Shown: piece after piece, positions 22,901-33,242 of the stretch
Numbering within the stretch: position 1 is the first letter of the stretch
How the letters are laid out: each line of letters begins with the position of its first letter
Origin: Anas platyrhynchos
Taxonomy: Eukaryota > Chordata > Aves > Anseriformes > Anatidae
DNA length: 64,000 nt
Assembly (NCBI RefSeq): GCF_047663525.1
Contig: NC_092607.1
Location: 2,947,001 to 3,011,000 of the forward strand
Direction of reading: 5' to 3'
Notes under the pieces: generated by a model
What the model was told of the DNA's origin: nothing
The model's input: the letters and a program-made list of their open reading frames with translations, nothing else
Databases searched by the model: none
Program-made: the position numbers and the translations under genes

Positions 22901-23319
22901 CTAACAAACACTTTTGCCGGAGGGAAAATCCGGATGCCGGAGAACGAGCAGCAGCCGCCCCTTGTGCCCCCCGGCCGGTGGGGAGGAGGCCCGGTACCGG
23001 GGTCCCGGCGGCGCGCACGGGGCTCCCTCTGCTGGCAGCACGGGACCGCCAGAGCCCAAAAAAAGGGGCACAAAATTTTCGTCAGACCGTCAGCACTGCT
23101 GGGGCAGGGGGAGATGGCAAAGCAACGCCTAAGATTGAAAAGCCCTGAGCGAGGGAGGCTGATCCTTCCCGTGCCAGGCTCACCAGTGACCACCTTTGTC
23201 ATGCAGGCAGCAGAACCCAGGACACGCTGTTAGTGCCTGACTACAGGCAGGAGCCTTTACAAGATGCTATTCCCCCAGCACAACGAGCCCCAAGGGATTT
23301 AGTGCTGGTATTCCAGATG

Positions 23320-23600
23320 AAGTGATGCTGATTGTTTCAGGCAATTAATACCGACATCAATTTATTGGCATCTTAAGGCCGGTGTTTGACCAGAGACAGA
23401 TTCATTAACAAAAAATAGCTCAAATGCATGGCTGTCTCCTTCGGTCCCTTTCCCTGTGTGCTAATTTCACTGGCTCCCTGTGCCAGACACTGGGCATTTC
23501 ACAGCCCGATTGCATTATCGCCAACAATGGGCCTTTGGGACTCACCACGGCCACAAGATCAGCTGCTGATGAGCTGAAAGCAGTTCCTCTGGCAGAGTAC
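23320..23600. promoter_or_regulatory. Candidate upstream enhancer of SNAI1
   Basis: About 1.3 kb upstream of the SNAI1 start. It contains GGCAATTAATACC, ATCAATTTATTGGC, CATTAACAAAAAATAG, an ATGCAT word and a SOX-type AACAATGGG followed by CCTTTGGGA. Mixed homeodomain and SOX motifs and no reading frame fit an enhancer, but conservation was not tested. Confidence 0.35.
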
Positions 23601-24704
23601 TTGGCTCCTCTGCAGTCACACTTCATGGGATTTAACAGCCCAAACCAGCCTGTTCTGTAAGAAGGCTTTTAAAATTGAGTTCCTGCACACTGATGAGATG
23701 AATCAAGGTGAAAAAGCACACGTGCTTCTCACCGGAATGGCTTCTAAAAATCAATCAGCAAATACCACTGAGAGATATCCCTGCGTGTAAACAAGTTTGG
23801 GTTGGTTAGGCTGATGAAGTCAGCAGCCAAGACACAAAGCTCCTCAGCAGTTAAGTGGAGATCTACAGCTTGCTTTCCCTGAGTGGTTGTGTGATGCTCA
23901 GCACAGCAGAAAAAGCAGCGCTATAAATTCCGCTGCTATCAAGCTAGGAGGTGCCAAAACATTGCTTCTTATTCACACACAAATTTAATCAAAATTAAAG
24001 GAGAACTACTGCACATCTTCCAGCCAATCATTTTGTTTTGTACCATGTGAAATAATTCCTGAGTATCAAGTTGAAGCAAATCAAACCCAAGCTGTGCAGC
24101 CAGTAACAGCTCTGTCACAGGGCACGATCACTCCGCCTGAGCAACTAGACTGACCTCACCCAGTGGCGCTGCAAGCCAATTCTCACCTCCTTGTCTCCAG
24201 CTAAACAGAAGACAACACAAGAATACAAACACCACAACCTGACAGGCAGAGGAGTTAAAGCCATAGGAGTTGGAAAGATTTCCGCTGAAAGTAAAGCCCT
24301 CCTGGACAGCCAACCCTTCCCAACTCACCAGGACAATCCAGGGGTTTGTTCCTCTGGTTTACACGAACATTACCCCACCAGACTCCACCTGCAGCGTTCT
24401 GCTCAGCTCAGCTTTGAGCTTGCTCATAGCCACATTAGAACCACGTGAGCTCATTTTCAGATGGGTTACTGGTTTTCATAACCCATCTGGTCCATTGTTT
24501 GGAAGATTATAGAAGCTGCTACTAACAATAAACCCATACAAAACAGCCTGTTGAGATAGAGGTGAAGTCTCTGCAGTGTTTCCCAGTTCCTAGCGTGCTC
24601 CGTGCAGCTTTACACAGCCAGCAGGAGCCGCTTTTAGGGAGGTGCTAAAATGAAGTGTATGGACCAGGAGGAAGAAATGGCAAAAGCTGACATGAAGGTA
24701 GGGT

Positions 24705-26576
24705 TTTATAAATTAAATGAACTTTATTTATAACTTGTCTTCAAAAGTCAAAAACATGACAAAAGTTAATTGCTCAGAAGCTTCAAAGTGCTCCTTAAAC
24801 GTTTTGTCAGAATTGCATGGAAGTGCACTTAGAACAGTTGCAGAAATCTAGACTCAGGCCAATCTTTATCACAAAACTTTGTCATAGCCAGAACCTAGAA
24901 ATCCCTACCCAACCACTAGCACATTGTAATCTCTTCACAGACCAAGCATTAGGAATCACCAACCCCACAACACAGTACTTTTCCCACACTGATGTATTTT
25001 TTCCCTAAGACTAAGATTGCAGTCACCAAGCAGATACCTCAGTGAGAATCTATACCAGCCTTACCACATTAGGGAAAGCACACCAAAACCAAGTTAAATA
25101 TATTAGAAGCCACAAACTTGCTGGACACAAAGTTTAATCAAGATGTTTTAGCTAGGGTGCGTTTCATTTCTTAAGGGTAAGGCTATGCTGCAGTCTGCAG
25201 AGTGTGAAGTTTATTGGTCAAATAAATTGATTAGTACTCAGTTCTGTGGTGATGCAGGTCCACTGCTCCAATCAGGCATGCCAAGTTCAATGAGACCAGA
25301 CATCTCAGCACTACTACTCCGATTTCCAAGTTCTGTTCGGGTCTCTGAGACTGCTTGATCTCAGCATATAGATCGTGCAATTAGTGTTAAACTAAAAATG
25401 AAACTCTACAATGAAAGTGTATAACTGAGTATCAAGTATCCATTTTCTATGAATTCAAACTTGTTTATATTTTACATTTTCTTTGAAAGCTATACCTCCA
25501 TACTGTATGTATATGGAAAACAATCTAAGTACAGCTTCAGCTACCTTAGCGACATTTAAGTAAAAACAGGAATTCAAAATTCTTGTTAGAATCTGCAATG
25601 CAGAAGGCAGTGCTGTGCAAGTGCTACGGGTTATAAGTTTTGCTACCAGCTTGCCTTGAGGGATGGAACAACTAGGAATATATATATGAAATTTTTAGTT
25701 TACATAAGATACGGATATTGAAAAAGCTTCTGAATTCCCCTACAAGCATAAGGCTTAAGATTCCTAGAAAACCGATTTTTTAAACACCAATTTAGTAAGG
25801 CCAACAAATGATTAATATTTGCTATAACAATTGAAAGTTATGCATTTTAGCTAACACCAAAGTTCTGTTTTCCAGGCAGGCTAGAAATTATGGTCAAAGT
25901 ACGGAACAAAATCGTAATCAGGTGTAGAACTAAAGTGTTTTGAACTAGTTTCTTACTCAGCTTCAAACATTTTTGCTAAGGAATGTTGCAGTTTGAAGAC
26001 ATACTGAAGACATGTTTTCCATATAATTGAGAGGCTGTCTGTGAGAATTCGAACACTGGTAAACATGACATCACAGGCATCATAGGCCAGTTGAAACAGG
26101 AACTAATCTGGTGAGTTAGCACCTAGGGGTCTCACTAAAGGAAAAGAGCCACAAAGACACCTCTCATACTATCATTTAAGAAATGTAAACAAGATCAGGG
26201 GAAGAAGAGATTTACCAGCTAGTTCATGCCAGTCAATTTGGAGTATTTCTGGCTTTAGTCAAACTAGCACAACTGGCAGAAAGCAATCAGAAAACAGGCA
26301 GATGTGAAGGAAAACAGAACTGTCTCCTCCACGCTGACCTATAAATAAGCTTTGTGTGAAACAAATAAGAAAATTAGCCTTACGTGGCTGAACAACATAG
26401 TCATATTAATAAAAACCAAGAATGATACCAAAAGATCAAACGGGGATCGAAAACTAAGATTAAAGTCTTCCATATTTCTGAATGCCTGAGTTCATCTTGG
26501 CATGGACAGGGAGAAGTGCAAGAATGCTGGCCATTTCCCTCTCATGGAAGCTTGGTTTGACAGTTAGTCTTCTTTT
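24705..26576 (-). other. RNF114: RNF114 3' UTR
   Basis: AT-rich, ORF-poor sequence between the RNF114 stop codon and an AATAAA (complement of 24723-24728), about 1.9 kb. Another potential signal lies at about 25210. The extent is inferred from signals only. Confidence 0.6.
24723..24728 (-). terminator. RNF114: RNF114 distal polyadenylation signal
   Basis: TTTATT on the plus strand, which is AATAAA on the gene strand, within an AT-rich context at the boundary of the UTR-like sequence. Confidence 0.5.
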
Positions 26577-29500
26577 TTATTTATCCCGCAAAGAACGCAT
26601 CAAAACCTGTGCCATCATATCATCTTCATCGGCATCATAATCCTATGAACAAAGGGTACAGAAATTCTTTTACTGCCAGGGCCATATTGGTTAACACAAC
26701 ACAAAAACAGCTGTCTCCTCCTCTGACTTACCAATAATTCAACGTCTCTCATTATACCATCTGCAAGGACTACATTTTACAGTAGTGGCTACATAAAAAA
26801 AGCTGGGTTTTAAGAGTCATCAGGCTCACGTATTCCAAGGGTGAAGAAACACGTACCACAAAAGTATCGTATGAAAACCGGTGTCGTCTCTGAAGGTGTT
26901 CCATGAAGTTAGCACTCCTGTAATTTGGATCTCCCCATGGCATCGAGGCACAAATTGGGCAAACCTTTGAGAAATAAATAAAAAAAGCCCCAACAATTAA
27001 GTGCTTCAACATTTATACTAGAAGAGGTAGGACAGAGACTGTGGAAAACTGAAGATTGAGATTCATAACTATCATTATTCTGTACGCAAAGTGACATCAG
27101 TTACTTTGCTGGGTCATTCACAGAAGCCTCTGATAACCCTGAATTATTTAAATTCAGGTCTTAGACCTTTGAATAGGAACAGTGTAGTCTTCTCTACATA
27201 TTGTAAATTAGAATTGATCACAGCTGCTTGCTTTAGAAGATTTCAGGCTTCATTTCTCAGTGACAGAGAAGTTTCCCTGGTCACTTTGAAAGATCACCTC
27301 TCTCCAATAATTTTTTTTTCCTAAATAAATTTGGGATTTCAAAGAATTTTAAAGACAAATGAAAGCTTCAAACTCAATTCCAAGTTTTGCAACTACTTTT
27401 ATAGAAGATACAGTATCAGCAGATAAAGACTACTAGAAATATATATTTTTCAATCATTTTTTCCACAGTAGTTTATAATCCCTTATTACTGAAGACAGAT
27501 TTTTTTCAAATTACTGTATTAATTGTATGACTGTTGCTGTGCCTAGTTCACTTTGAAAGCCTACCACTTTGCAAGTATGAGACAAATACGTGAAGTAGAT
27601 GCAGTATGAATTGAGATTAGTCACCTTCAGAGAATGGATCGAAAAGCAAAATTAAAATTATGTAGAACTTAAAGTAAACAAACAGCATACCCACATTTGA
27701 CTTTAACAGAAGCAATTATAAATATGTACTTAACTTCAAGCAGTAAGTCTCTAATTCATTGTTTCAAAGGGATTTAAGACTAGACTTCATTGCAATTCCT
27801 GCACCAAGACTTTTTATTACCACTTGTTTTGCATCCATGCTGTGCAATGTTTTGCAGTGCTCAACTAGTCCTTCTTGATCAAAGTTTTTCTCGCTGCAAT
27901 ATGGACAAGGAAAGGTGAAGCGATTGGGGAAGTTCCTAATTGAGGGAGAAAAAAATAAGCAATTTATTATTTCCATAGAGTTAGAAGTACAAAACATTCT
28001 ATCATTTTCAAAAAGTTGAAAGATTTGGGATTCACTACTCTGAAGTTATCTTACTAGCTACTAAAAATTAATCTATGCAATTAAGACAAGCAGATTTTAA
28101 GAATCAGCCTTTTAATTCCTGACGATATCTCAAGGAACTCTTAATGTCATACATTTTTACATAAAAATATTTCTATAAAGCCTACAAGTGACATGTATTA
28201 TTATTTTTTATTTATTTTTTACTTTTTAAATGCATGGGGTACCACCCAGAATGCTAAAATGGAGATAAGCAAGCTGCAGTCAGCTCCAAATTCCCTCCAT
28301 TACTAGCATTAAAAGACAGAGAGACAGTTATTATTAAAGAAATGTTTCTGCCAGGTACCCTGATCTTGTCTTGTGCATAGACGACATAAAAAAGGCAAAG
28401 AGTTTGTTTATGCACAGTCAGTTACAGGATAATGTTTTTTTTGTTGCAAAAGGATTAACAATTAACGAACAAACTGAGTGAAAAGGTAATGTCTGCTTTT
28501 ACTGCAGAACTCTACAGTTTGCACGAACGACCATAATGCAGTTTAAAACAACAAAAAAAGCTAGAAGACCTCTTCTAGGAATCAAGTCCGAGACTTTATA
28601 ACAATTTTTCAGCCCTCTTTTTGTGATCTTAAAGGCAAGTGTTTCCAGAGAACACCAGGTTACCTGGTGTTGTGGAGTGGTTCTTTAGTCACAGCTTTCA
28701 CACCTTCCATGATATAGTTCTGGTACTTTGAACAAGAAGCTGCGTGGCTGCGCATCTTTGAGAGAAACATCTGTGAAGACAATTACATAGGAATGTTAAT
28801 TTAAATTACTTGCACTCACTTCCACAATTCCAAGCAGAAGTAGAACACAAGTAAAGCAGCTTACTGCAGACAGTGCTAAGGCAGGAAAGAAACAGACAGT
28901 TCAGCTGGTAAGGTGGAAAGCTTTAAGATTACAGATTAGTTAACCTATAACTTTGCTGCCTGTAACATTCTACAAATACAGTACTGTTTAGGACAGCTTA
29001 CTTGACTTAACCCATGTTATAACATGAGAAAATGTACTTTATAAAAAGCCTGTTTACCTCACTGCTGAGAAGGGGCCATAAATGAAAAATGAAATTTGGC
29101 TTTTAGCACAGACTGCAGCATAGATTTAATTACAGGTTGAACAACTAGTAATCAGCACACCGCAATTTTCTATTGGCTACAACGATGAAAAGGCTAACCT
29201 GAAATTAAAAGTGAAATCAACTGAACAGTGCTGCTCTCACCTTAGCGTCTAGTTATCCTTTTCTTTTGTTGTTTTGCCATCAGTTAAGATGCTCTGTTCT
29301 AGACTCAGTGCTAAGTAGTCTAACTTTAAAAAGAGAAAGGAACCAACAGGAAGACGTGGTGCATGTATTCAACATGCAGGACACCAACAGCACCTCCACA
29401 GAATGTAACTGCTCGAATAAGTAAAGTGGGTCTTTTAACTGTTTCAAATGAAACAAATAAACTTCTGTTTAAGAGCTTAGGTGATCACTATCTAAAATCA

Positions 29501-30504
29501 TATCCACTCTTTCACTATGATGGTCCTCCCACAAGCTCACAGAATCTGCTTCAGAAGCAGCATTTTACTGTTATTTTTATAACAACATCTCTCACTTGAA
29601 ATCCACTTCCTGGGGAGGTAACAATAAACCAAAAAAACTGTTGAAAGAATATCAACACTTGGGTGCTGCCTATATAGAATATCAGCAGCACTTAGGAAAA
29701 CAATTTGACCCAATTCCATAGAAAGCAGAAAGCAATTTGCCTCCCTGGAAGCAGTAGTGCTGTACAGGCACACCACGCACCCCTCATTCTGAAGCCCCCC
29801 TGTACCTTTTTGTTGCAGCCGTTACAAGTGGTTTCTGTCACTTCGATCTGCTTTTCCAAGTCCAGAGCCCTGCTGCCAGGCGCCAGGGCGCTGCGGCAGA
29901 CACCACAGACTGGCTTTTTGAGCTTCAGGCACTCCTGCAGGCATGGCGTACAAAACCTGGAGGGGGAAAAGGAAAGAGAAACCAGGATGAGAGGCGGTGG
30001 GAGGAGCGCTCCTGGCAGCCCAGGCCCTGCTGGCATGCAGCCCCGGGGAGAGGCAGCACCACAAGCAGGTACGCTCAGCCTCCGTGCCCTCCAGGAGAGA
30101 AAGCCACGGAAAATATTAAATAACGGCAGATTTTAGTGTCGGTCAGAGAGGCCTTGGGGCAGCCACAGGGGGGGTGAGCAGGGGGCGAGCGAACCACGCC
30201 TGCCTCAACCCCCACGGTCCCCCAGGCCGAGGCAAGGCCCTGAGGGCCCGACCGGGAGGGCCCCAACCGACACCGGGCCTAGGAGCGAGGCGCAGCCCCC
30301 AGCCCCCAGGCCTCAGCCCGACCACAGCCCCCCGGCGCCGCCCCCAGGCGCTCACACGTGTCCGCAGGGGACGCGCACGGGGCTGTCGAACACCTCGAGG
30401 CACACGGGGCAGGTGAGGCGCGCCAGCGGGTCGGGCCGCTCCAGGCCGCGGGCGGAGGGCGCGCAGGACGCCGAGGAACCGCCACCGCCCCCCGCCACCG
30501 CCAT
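26577..30504 (-). CDS. RNF114: E3 ubiquitin ligase RNF114 / ZNF313 (six exons, 231 aa)
   Basis: Coding exons on the minus strand are 30356-30504, 29806-29956, 28664-28770, 27821-27935, 26857-26964 and 26577-26642 (149, 151, 107, 115, 108 and 66 nt). All have GT-AG borders and join to 232 codons including stop; human RNF114 is 228 aa. A C3HC4 RING spans about residues 32-70 (C32, C35, C47, H49, C52, C55, C67, C70). A C2HC finger follows with C94, C97, H109 and C113. Two Di19-type fingers lie at 146-167 and 176-202. A short acidic ubiquitin-interacting segment covers 211-231. The family ubiquitinates substrates such as p21 and A20 and is linked to T-cell activation and psoriasis. The ATG at 30504 was chosen because it aligns with the family start; an upstream in-frame ATG in the CpG island would add a non-homologous tail. 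The gene is head to head with SPATA2. Confidence 0.96.
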
Positions 30505-30649
30505 CTCGCCGGCGGCCGCCGCACGGCCACGCCCCTTCCGCCCCGAGGCCACGCCCCCTGGTGGGCGGGGCACAGACGGAGGGGGCGCTGCGGATGGGCG
30601 GGCGCTGCCTGGGGGCGTGGCCTAACGGAACGCAGCGGGCAGCCGCTGG

Positions 30650-30709
30650 GGGCGGGGCCTGTTGCTAGGGGCGGGGCCTGTTGCTAGGGGCGGGGCCTGT
30701 TGCTAGGGG
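30650..30709 (+). repeat. Three 19-bp repeats, each a GC box plus RFX-like half site
   Basis: The unit GGGGCGGGGCCTGTTGCTA occurs three times head to tail with exact 19-bp spacing; GTTGCTAG begins at 30661, 30680 and 30699. Each unit joins an Sp/KLF GC box to GTTGCTAGG, an X-box (RFX) half site. The array lies between the two divergent transcription units. Confidence 0.9.
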
Positions 30710-30849
30710 CCCGCCCCGCCGCATGGCGTCACCCGCCGGAAGTGCCCTCGCAGCGGGAGGCGGGGCTTCCCTCCCCCGCCATCCACTTCCGGGGCGCTCC
30801 CCCGCCGAGGGCCGTGCCTGGGCTGCCCCAGCCACCGCCGGGGGCGGCC

Positions 30850-30932
30850 CCGCGTCTGCTTCCGGGTCACGGGGCGTTTCCGGCAGAGCGGCGGCGGAGA
30901 GGAGCGGAGCGGGGAGGGCCGGGCCCGGCGCG
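30850..30932 (+). other. SPATA2: Probable non-coding first exon of SPATA2
   Basis: GC-rich sequence downstream of the ETS sites ends at a good donor (GGCGCG then GTGCGTGAGG, GT at 30933-30934). The exon start is unknown; the position given is a guess from promoter motifs. The coding exon of SPATA2 begins 2.3 kb further on. Confidence 0.4.
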
Positions 30933-32146
30933 GTGCGTGAGGGGGCGGTGGAGGCGGCGCCTGGAGGGGCTCGGGGCCGCGCTGACGGGCGGGGGCGGTG
31001 TCCTGGGGCCGCGTCCTGGGAGGGCGGGAGCGGCCGCGGCTGGGGGCCGGGGGCGCTTGGGCCCCGCTGGGCGCTGCTCCGGGCCGCTCGGCTGCGTGAG
31101 GTGCTGCCCGGTGGCGCTTTGGGTCGAAGTGGTCGGTTCTTGGGTCCCGGTGAGCTCGGTTCTTCATTAGCCGTTTGGGAAAGGCGCGGTGGCTGTGGGT
31201 TTATCGGTGCCGGCAGCACGAGGGCCTGTCCTGTGCCCGTCCTGCACGCAGGGGCTGGGGTGTGCGAGGCTGCGCAGCCCGGGCCCCGCCGCTGGCCCTC
31301 TCGGTGGGGCTGTGACCCCGCAGGGCTGCAGCCCCGCTGTGTCCCTCCCAGACCCTGCTCAGATCTCACTGTTCACGCCTTTCCCTGGGATTTTGGGGCT
31401 TTCCTTGAAAAATCCTCAGCAAAACATCTCCGTTGCTTTACCCGCTCCTCCAGCTGCTGTTTGCAGCACTATATTTATCCCTGCCTTCTCGCACGCAGAT
31501 TTCTGCCGGCCCCGTAACCATGGTTGTTCGCCGCGTGCGGGCTGCCTCGGCTGAGCGTGTTCTGCTCCCACACGGGCAGAGGAGCAGTGCTGCAGAGGCT
31601 GGCTGTCATGCCTCACTCCTCGGCTGCTTGAGCTCTGGCATGTGCAGCAAGCACGGCAGGGGTGGGGCTGGCAGCACCGCTGAATGTCACAGTTCACGGC
31701 GTCTCAAGTCTCTCAAAGGAAGTCCCTTCCTTCCCTGCAGGGACTTTCCTAGCCCTGAGGTCTCGTACACACAAGCAAGCTCTGTCACCGAGCAGTTATT
31801 AACATTGGAGATGGAAGAATTGTGATATTTAATCCTTACTAGCACGAGATCCCTGCTTACCCTCAGGGTGTGTTAGCAGTGTGCCGAACAAGGATTTTTC
31901 TCTGAAGCCCTGTCATAGAGCTCTTCTTGCTAAGTAGCAGAAATTTGGTATGATTTCTCATCTTGTACAATCTCAGGAGAAAAGAGCTAGGAGAGAGAAC
32001 TCCTCATGGAGAGGGCTGAACTAACTTCAACTTCTGTCCCTTGTGCTCTTCCTCTTGGTTCACAGTTGCAAAGTGCTAGATCATGCTAATTTAACAAAGA
32101 AAGCTTTTTAACCACAGTTGAGAGAGTCTGCTGGCCTGCTCCTTAC

Positions 32147-32495
32147 CTGGCTTTGGGAAGGTAGCGTGGAGAGGCTTGTTTGGGCACTAGCTTCTTCTGT
32201 GTTGTATGGGACCTCAGTAAGGTGAAGAAGTAACTGTACCTGCCTATGTGGTGTTGAAGCAGGAATGGCTTTGCTCTGCTGTAATAAAGTAGCTAGAAAT
32301 GGCAGTTGTGGCTCTTTGTTGAAAAGATTGTGATCTTTGCACCTGCTAGCGTTCAGCCAAGGCTCTGGCTGCACTTCAGTGTTGGGGGCAGTGCCTTCTG
32401 TAGGCTGAGCACCTTCTGTAGGGTGGCTTGAAAACACTCGGCACGGGGATGGCCCAGGTGTGCCATCAGGTGGAGTAGGGGCAGCAGTCAAAAGC
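32147..32495 (-). other. Candidate antisense exon with open frame, gene unknown
   Basis: On the minus strand, 349 bases are bounded by a good acceptor (CCATTTTCCAG) and a near-perfect donor (GCCAG then GTAAGG). One frame is open across the whole segment, about 116 codons. It encodes a hydrophilic, Pro/Thr/Ser/Gln-rich peptide with no domain I recognise. It lies inside SPATA2 intron 1 and could be an alternative upstream exon of RNF114, part of an antisense lncRNA, or an undescribed gene. By chance, an open frame of this length would be expected in about 1 percent of such segments. Confidence 0.35.
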
Positions 32496-32571
32496 CTGGA
32501 AAATGGTAGAATTAAAAAAGTGAAGGGTATGAATCTGTTTGGTCTGTGAGCTGTCCTGTGCTACTGGGGGA

Positions 32572-32610
32572 AAGAAAAAAAAAAAACAAAACAAACAAAC
32601 AAACAAAACT
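32572..32610 (+). repeat. A-rich (AAAC)n simple repeat
   Basis: Runs of A followed by AAAC units. Low-complexity intronic sequence. Confidence 0.85.
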
Positions 32611-33161
32611 AGATGCCTTCCCAATTTGAGCAAAATGAAACTCTGTGGGATTTTTTAATCTGTGTATTGCTGTGCAGGGCAAAAAAAAACACCGATTAAA
32701 ATCATGTTTGCGTAAGTTGTTTGAACCAAAAGGGTGAGATCAAAACTTGAGAGAAGTCCTGAAACAAACAAATCAACAAAATGCCCTCATTTTTTCCTCT
32801 CAGTCCTTTGCTGTGAGTTACTTTTGTCTTGGCTCCCTGACCCAAGGGATCTTCAAGCTGGACACGCGCCTACACAGACTTTCTTTCATTGATTTGAGTT
32901 TATTGCACTCTGTTTTAGGCAGATGACTCAAAAAAGCAGTAGTGAATGCAGGGAGAAGCAGGACATCAGCCTTCCTGGAGGTGCTTGCGCTTTTTCAGAG
33001 ACCTGGAGAGGCTGTTCCAGGAGCTCCTGCTCTGCAAACCATTTTATAGAGTCCTGTGAAGCAAGTAGAGGCTGGGGACAGCTGAGATTTGTGCAGCGGT
33101 GCTGACTTGTCTTTGTTTGCAATTTCTGTTCCAGAGGAGTTGCCGTTGCTGAAGATTTGTA

Positions 33162-33211
33162 ATGTCAGATACTCAACCCACTGCCGAAAAACCATGAGAG
33201 AGATGAGGTAG
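33162..33211 (+). promoter_or_regulatory. SPATA2: Two overlapping uORFs in SPATA2 5' UTR
   Basis: An ATG at 33162 opens an 11-codon frame ending in TGA at 33195-33197. A second ATG at 33194 overlaps that stop (ATGA) and opens a 5-codon frame ending at 33209-33211. Both precede the main ATG by under 85 bases and follow a likely acceptor ending at 33134. They may limit initiation at the main ORF (inference). Confidence 0.6.
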
Positions 33212-33242
33212 CTTCCCTGGTGTGATACAAAAGCTGAGTTCA

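Larger units (their letters stand above)
22201..24704. other. Intergenic DNA between SNAI1 promoter and RNF114 3' end
   Basis: The first 0.9 kb is CpG-rich with pyrimidine and A-rich tracts. It carries very long chance open frames on both strands, which I reject as genes. The remainder is AT-richer and gene-free, with an enhancer-like island at 23320-23600. Confidence 0.6.
30150..31330. promoter_or_regulatory. CpG island and bidirectional promoter of RNF114 and SPATA2
   Basis: A very GC- and CpG-rich block containing RNF114 exon 1 (minus) and the presumed non-coding first exon of SPATA2 (plus). ETS sites occur at 30736-30743 (CCGGAAGT) and 30785-30792 (ACTTCCGG), with further TTCCGG words near 30860 and 30888. 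A YY1-like CGCCATCT overlaps the RNF114 start codon. GC boxes are numerous. This is the usual make-up of a TATA-less housekeeping bidirectional promoter. Confidence 0.75.

Noticed and set aside
22090-23233. Very long open frames on both strands (about 350-370 codons) upstream of SNAI1
   Set aside because: They lie in CpG- and homopolymer-rich promoter DNA, overlap SNAI1 exon 1 antisense, and read as Pro/Gly/Arg and low-complexity runs with no domain. Stops are simply rare in such GC-rich DNA.
30352-30573. Upstream in-frame start adding 23 residues to RNF114
   Set aside because: The extra residues (MPRPPGG...) lie in GC-rich 5' UTR and have no counterpart in known RNF114 proteins. The ATG at 30504 matches the family start.
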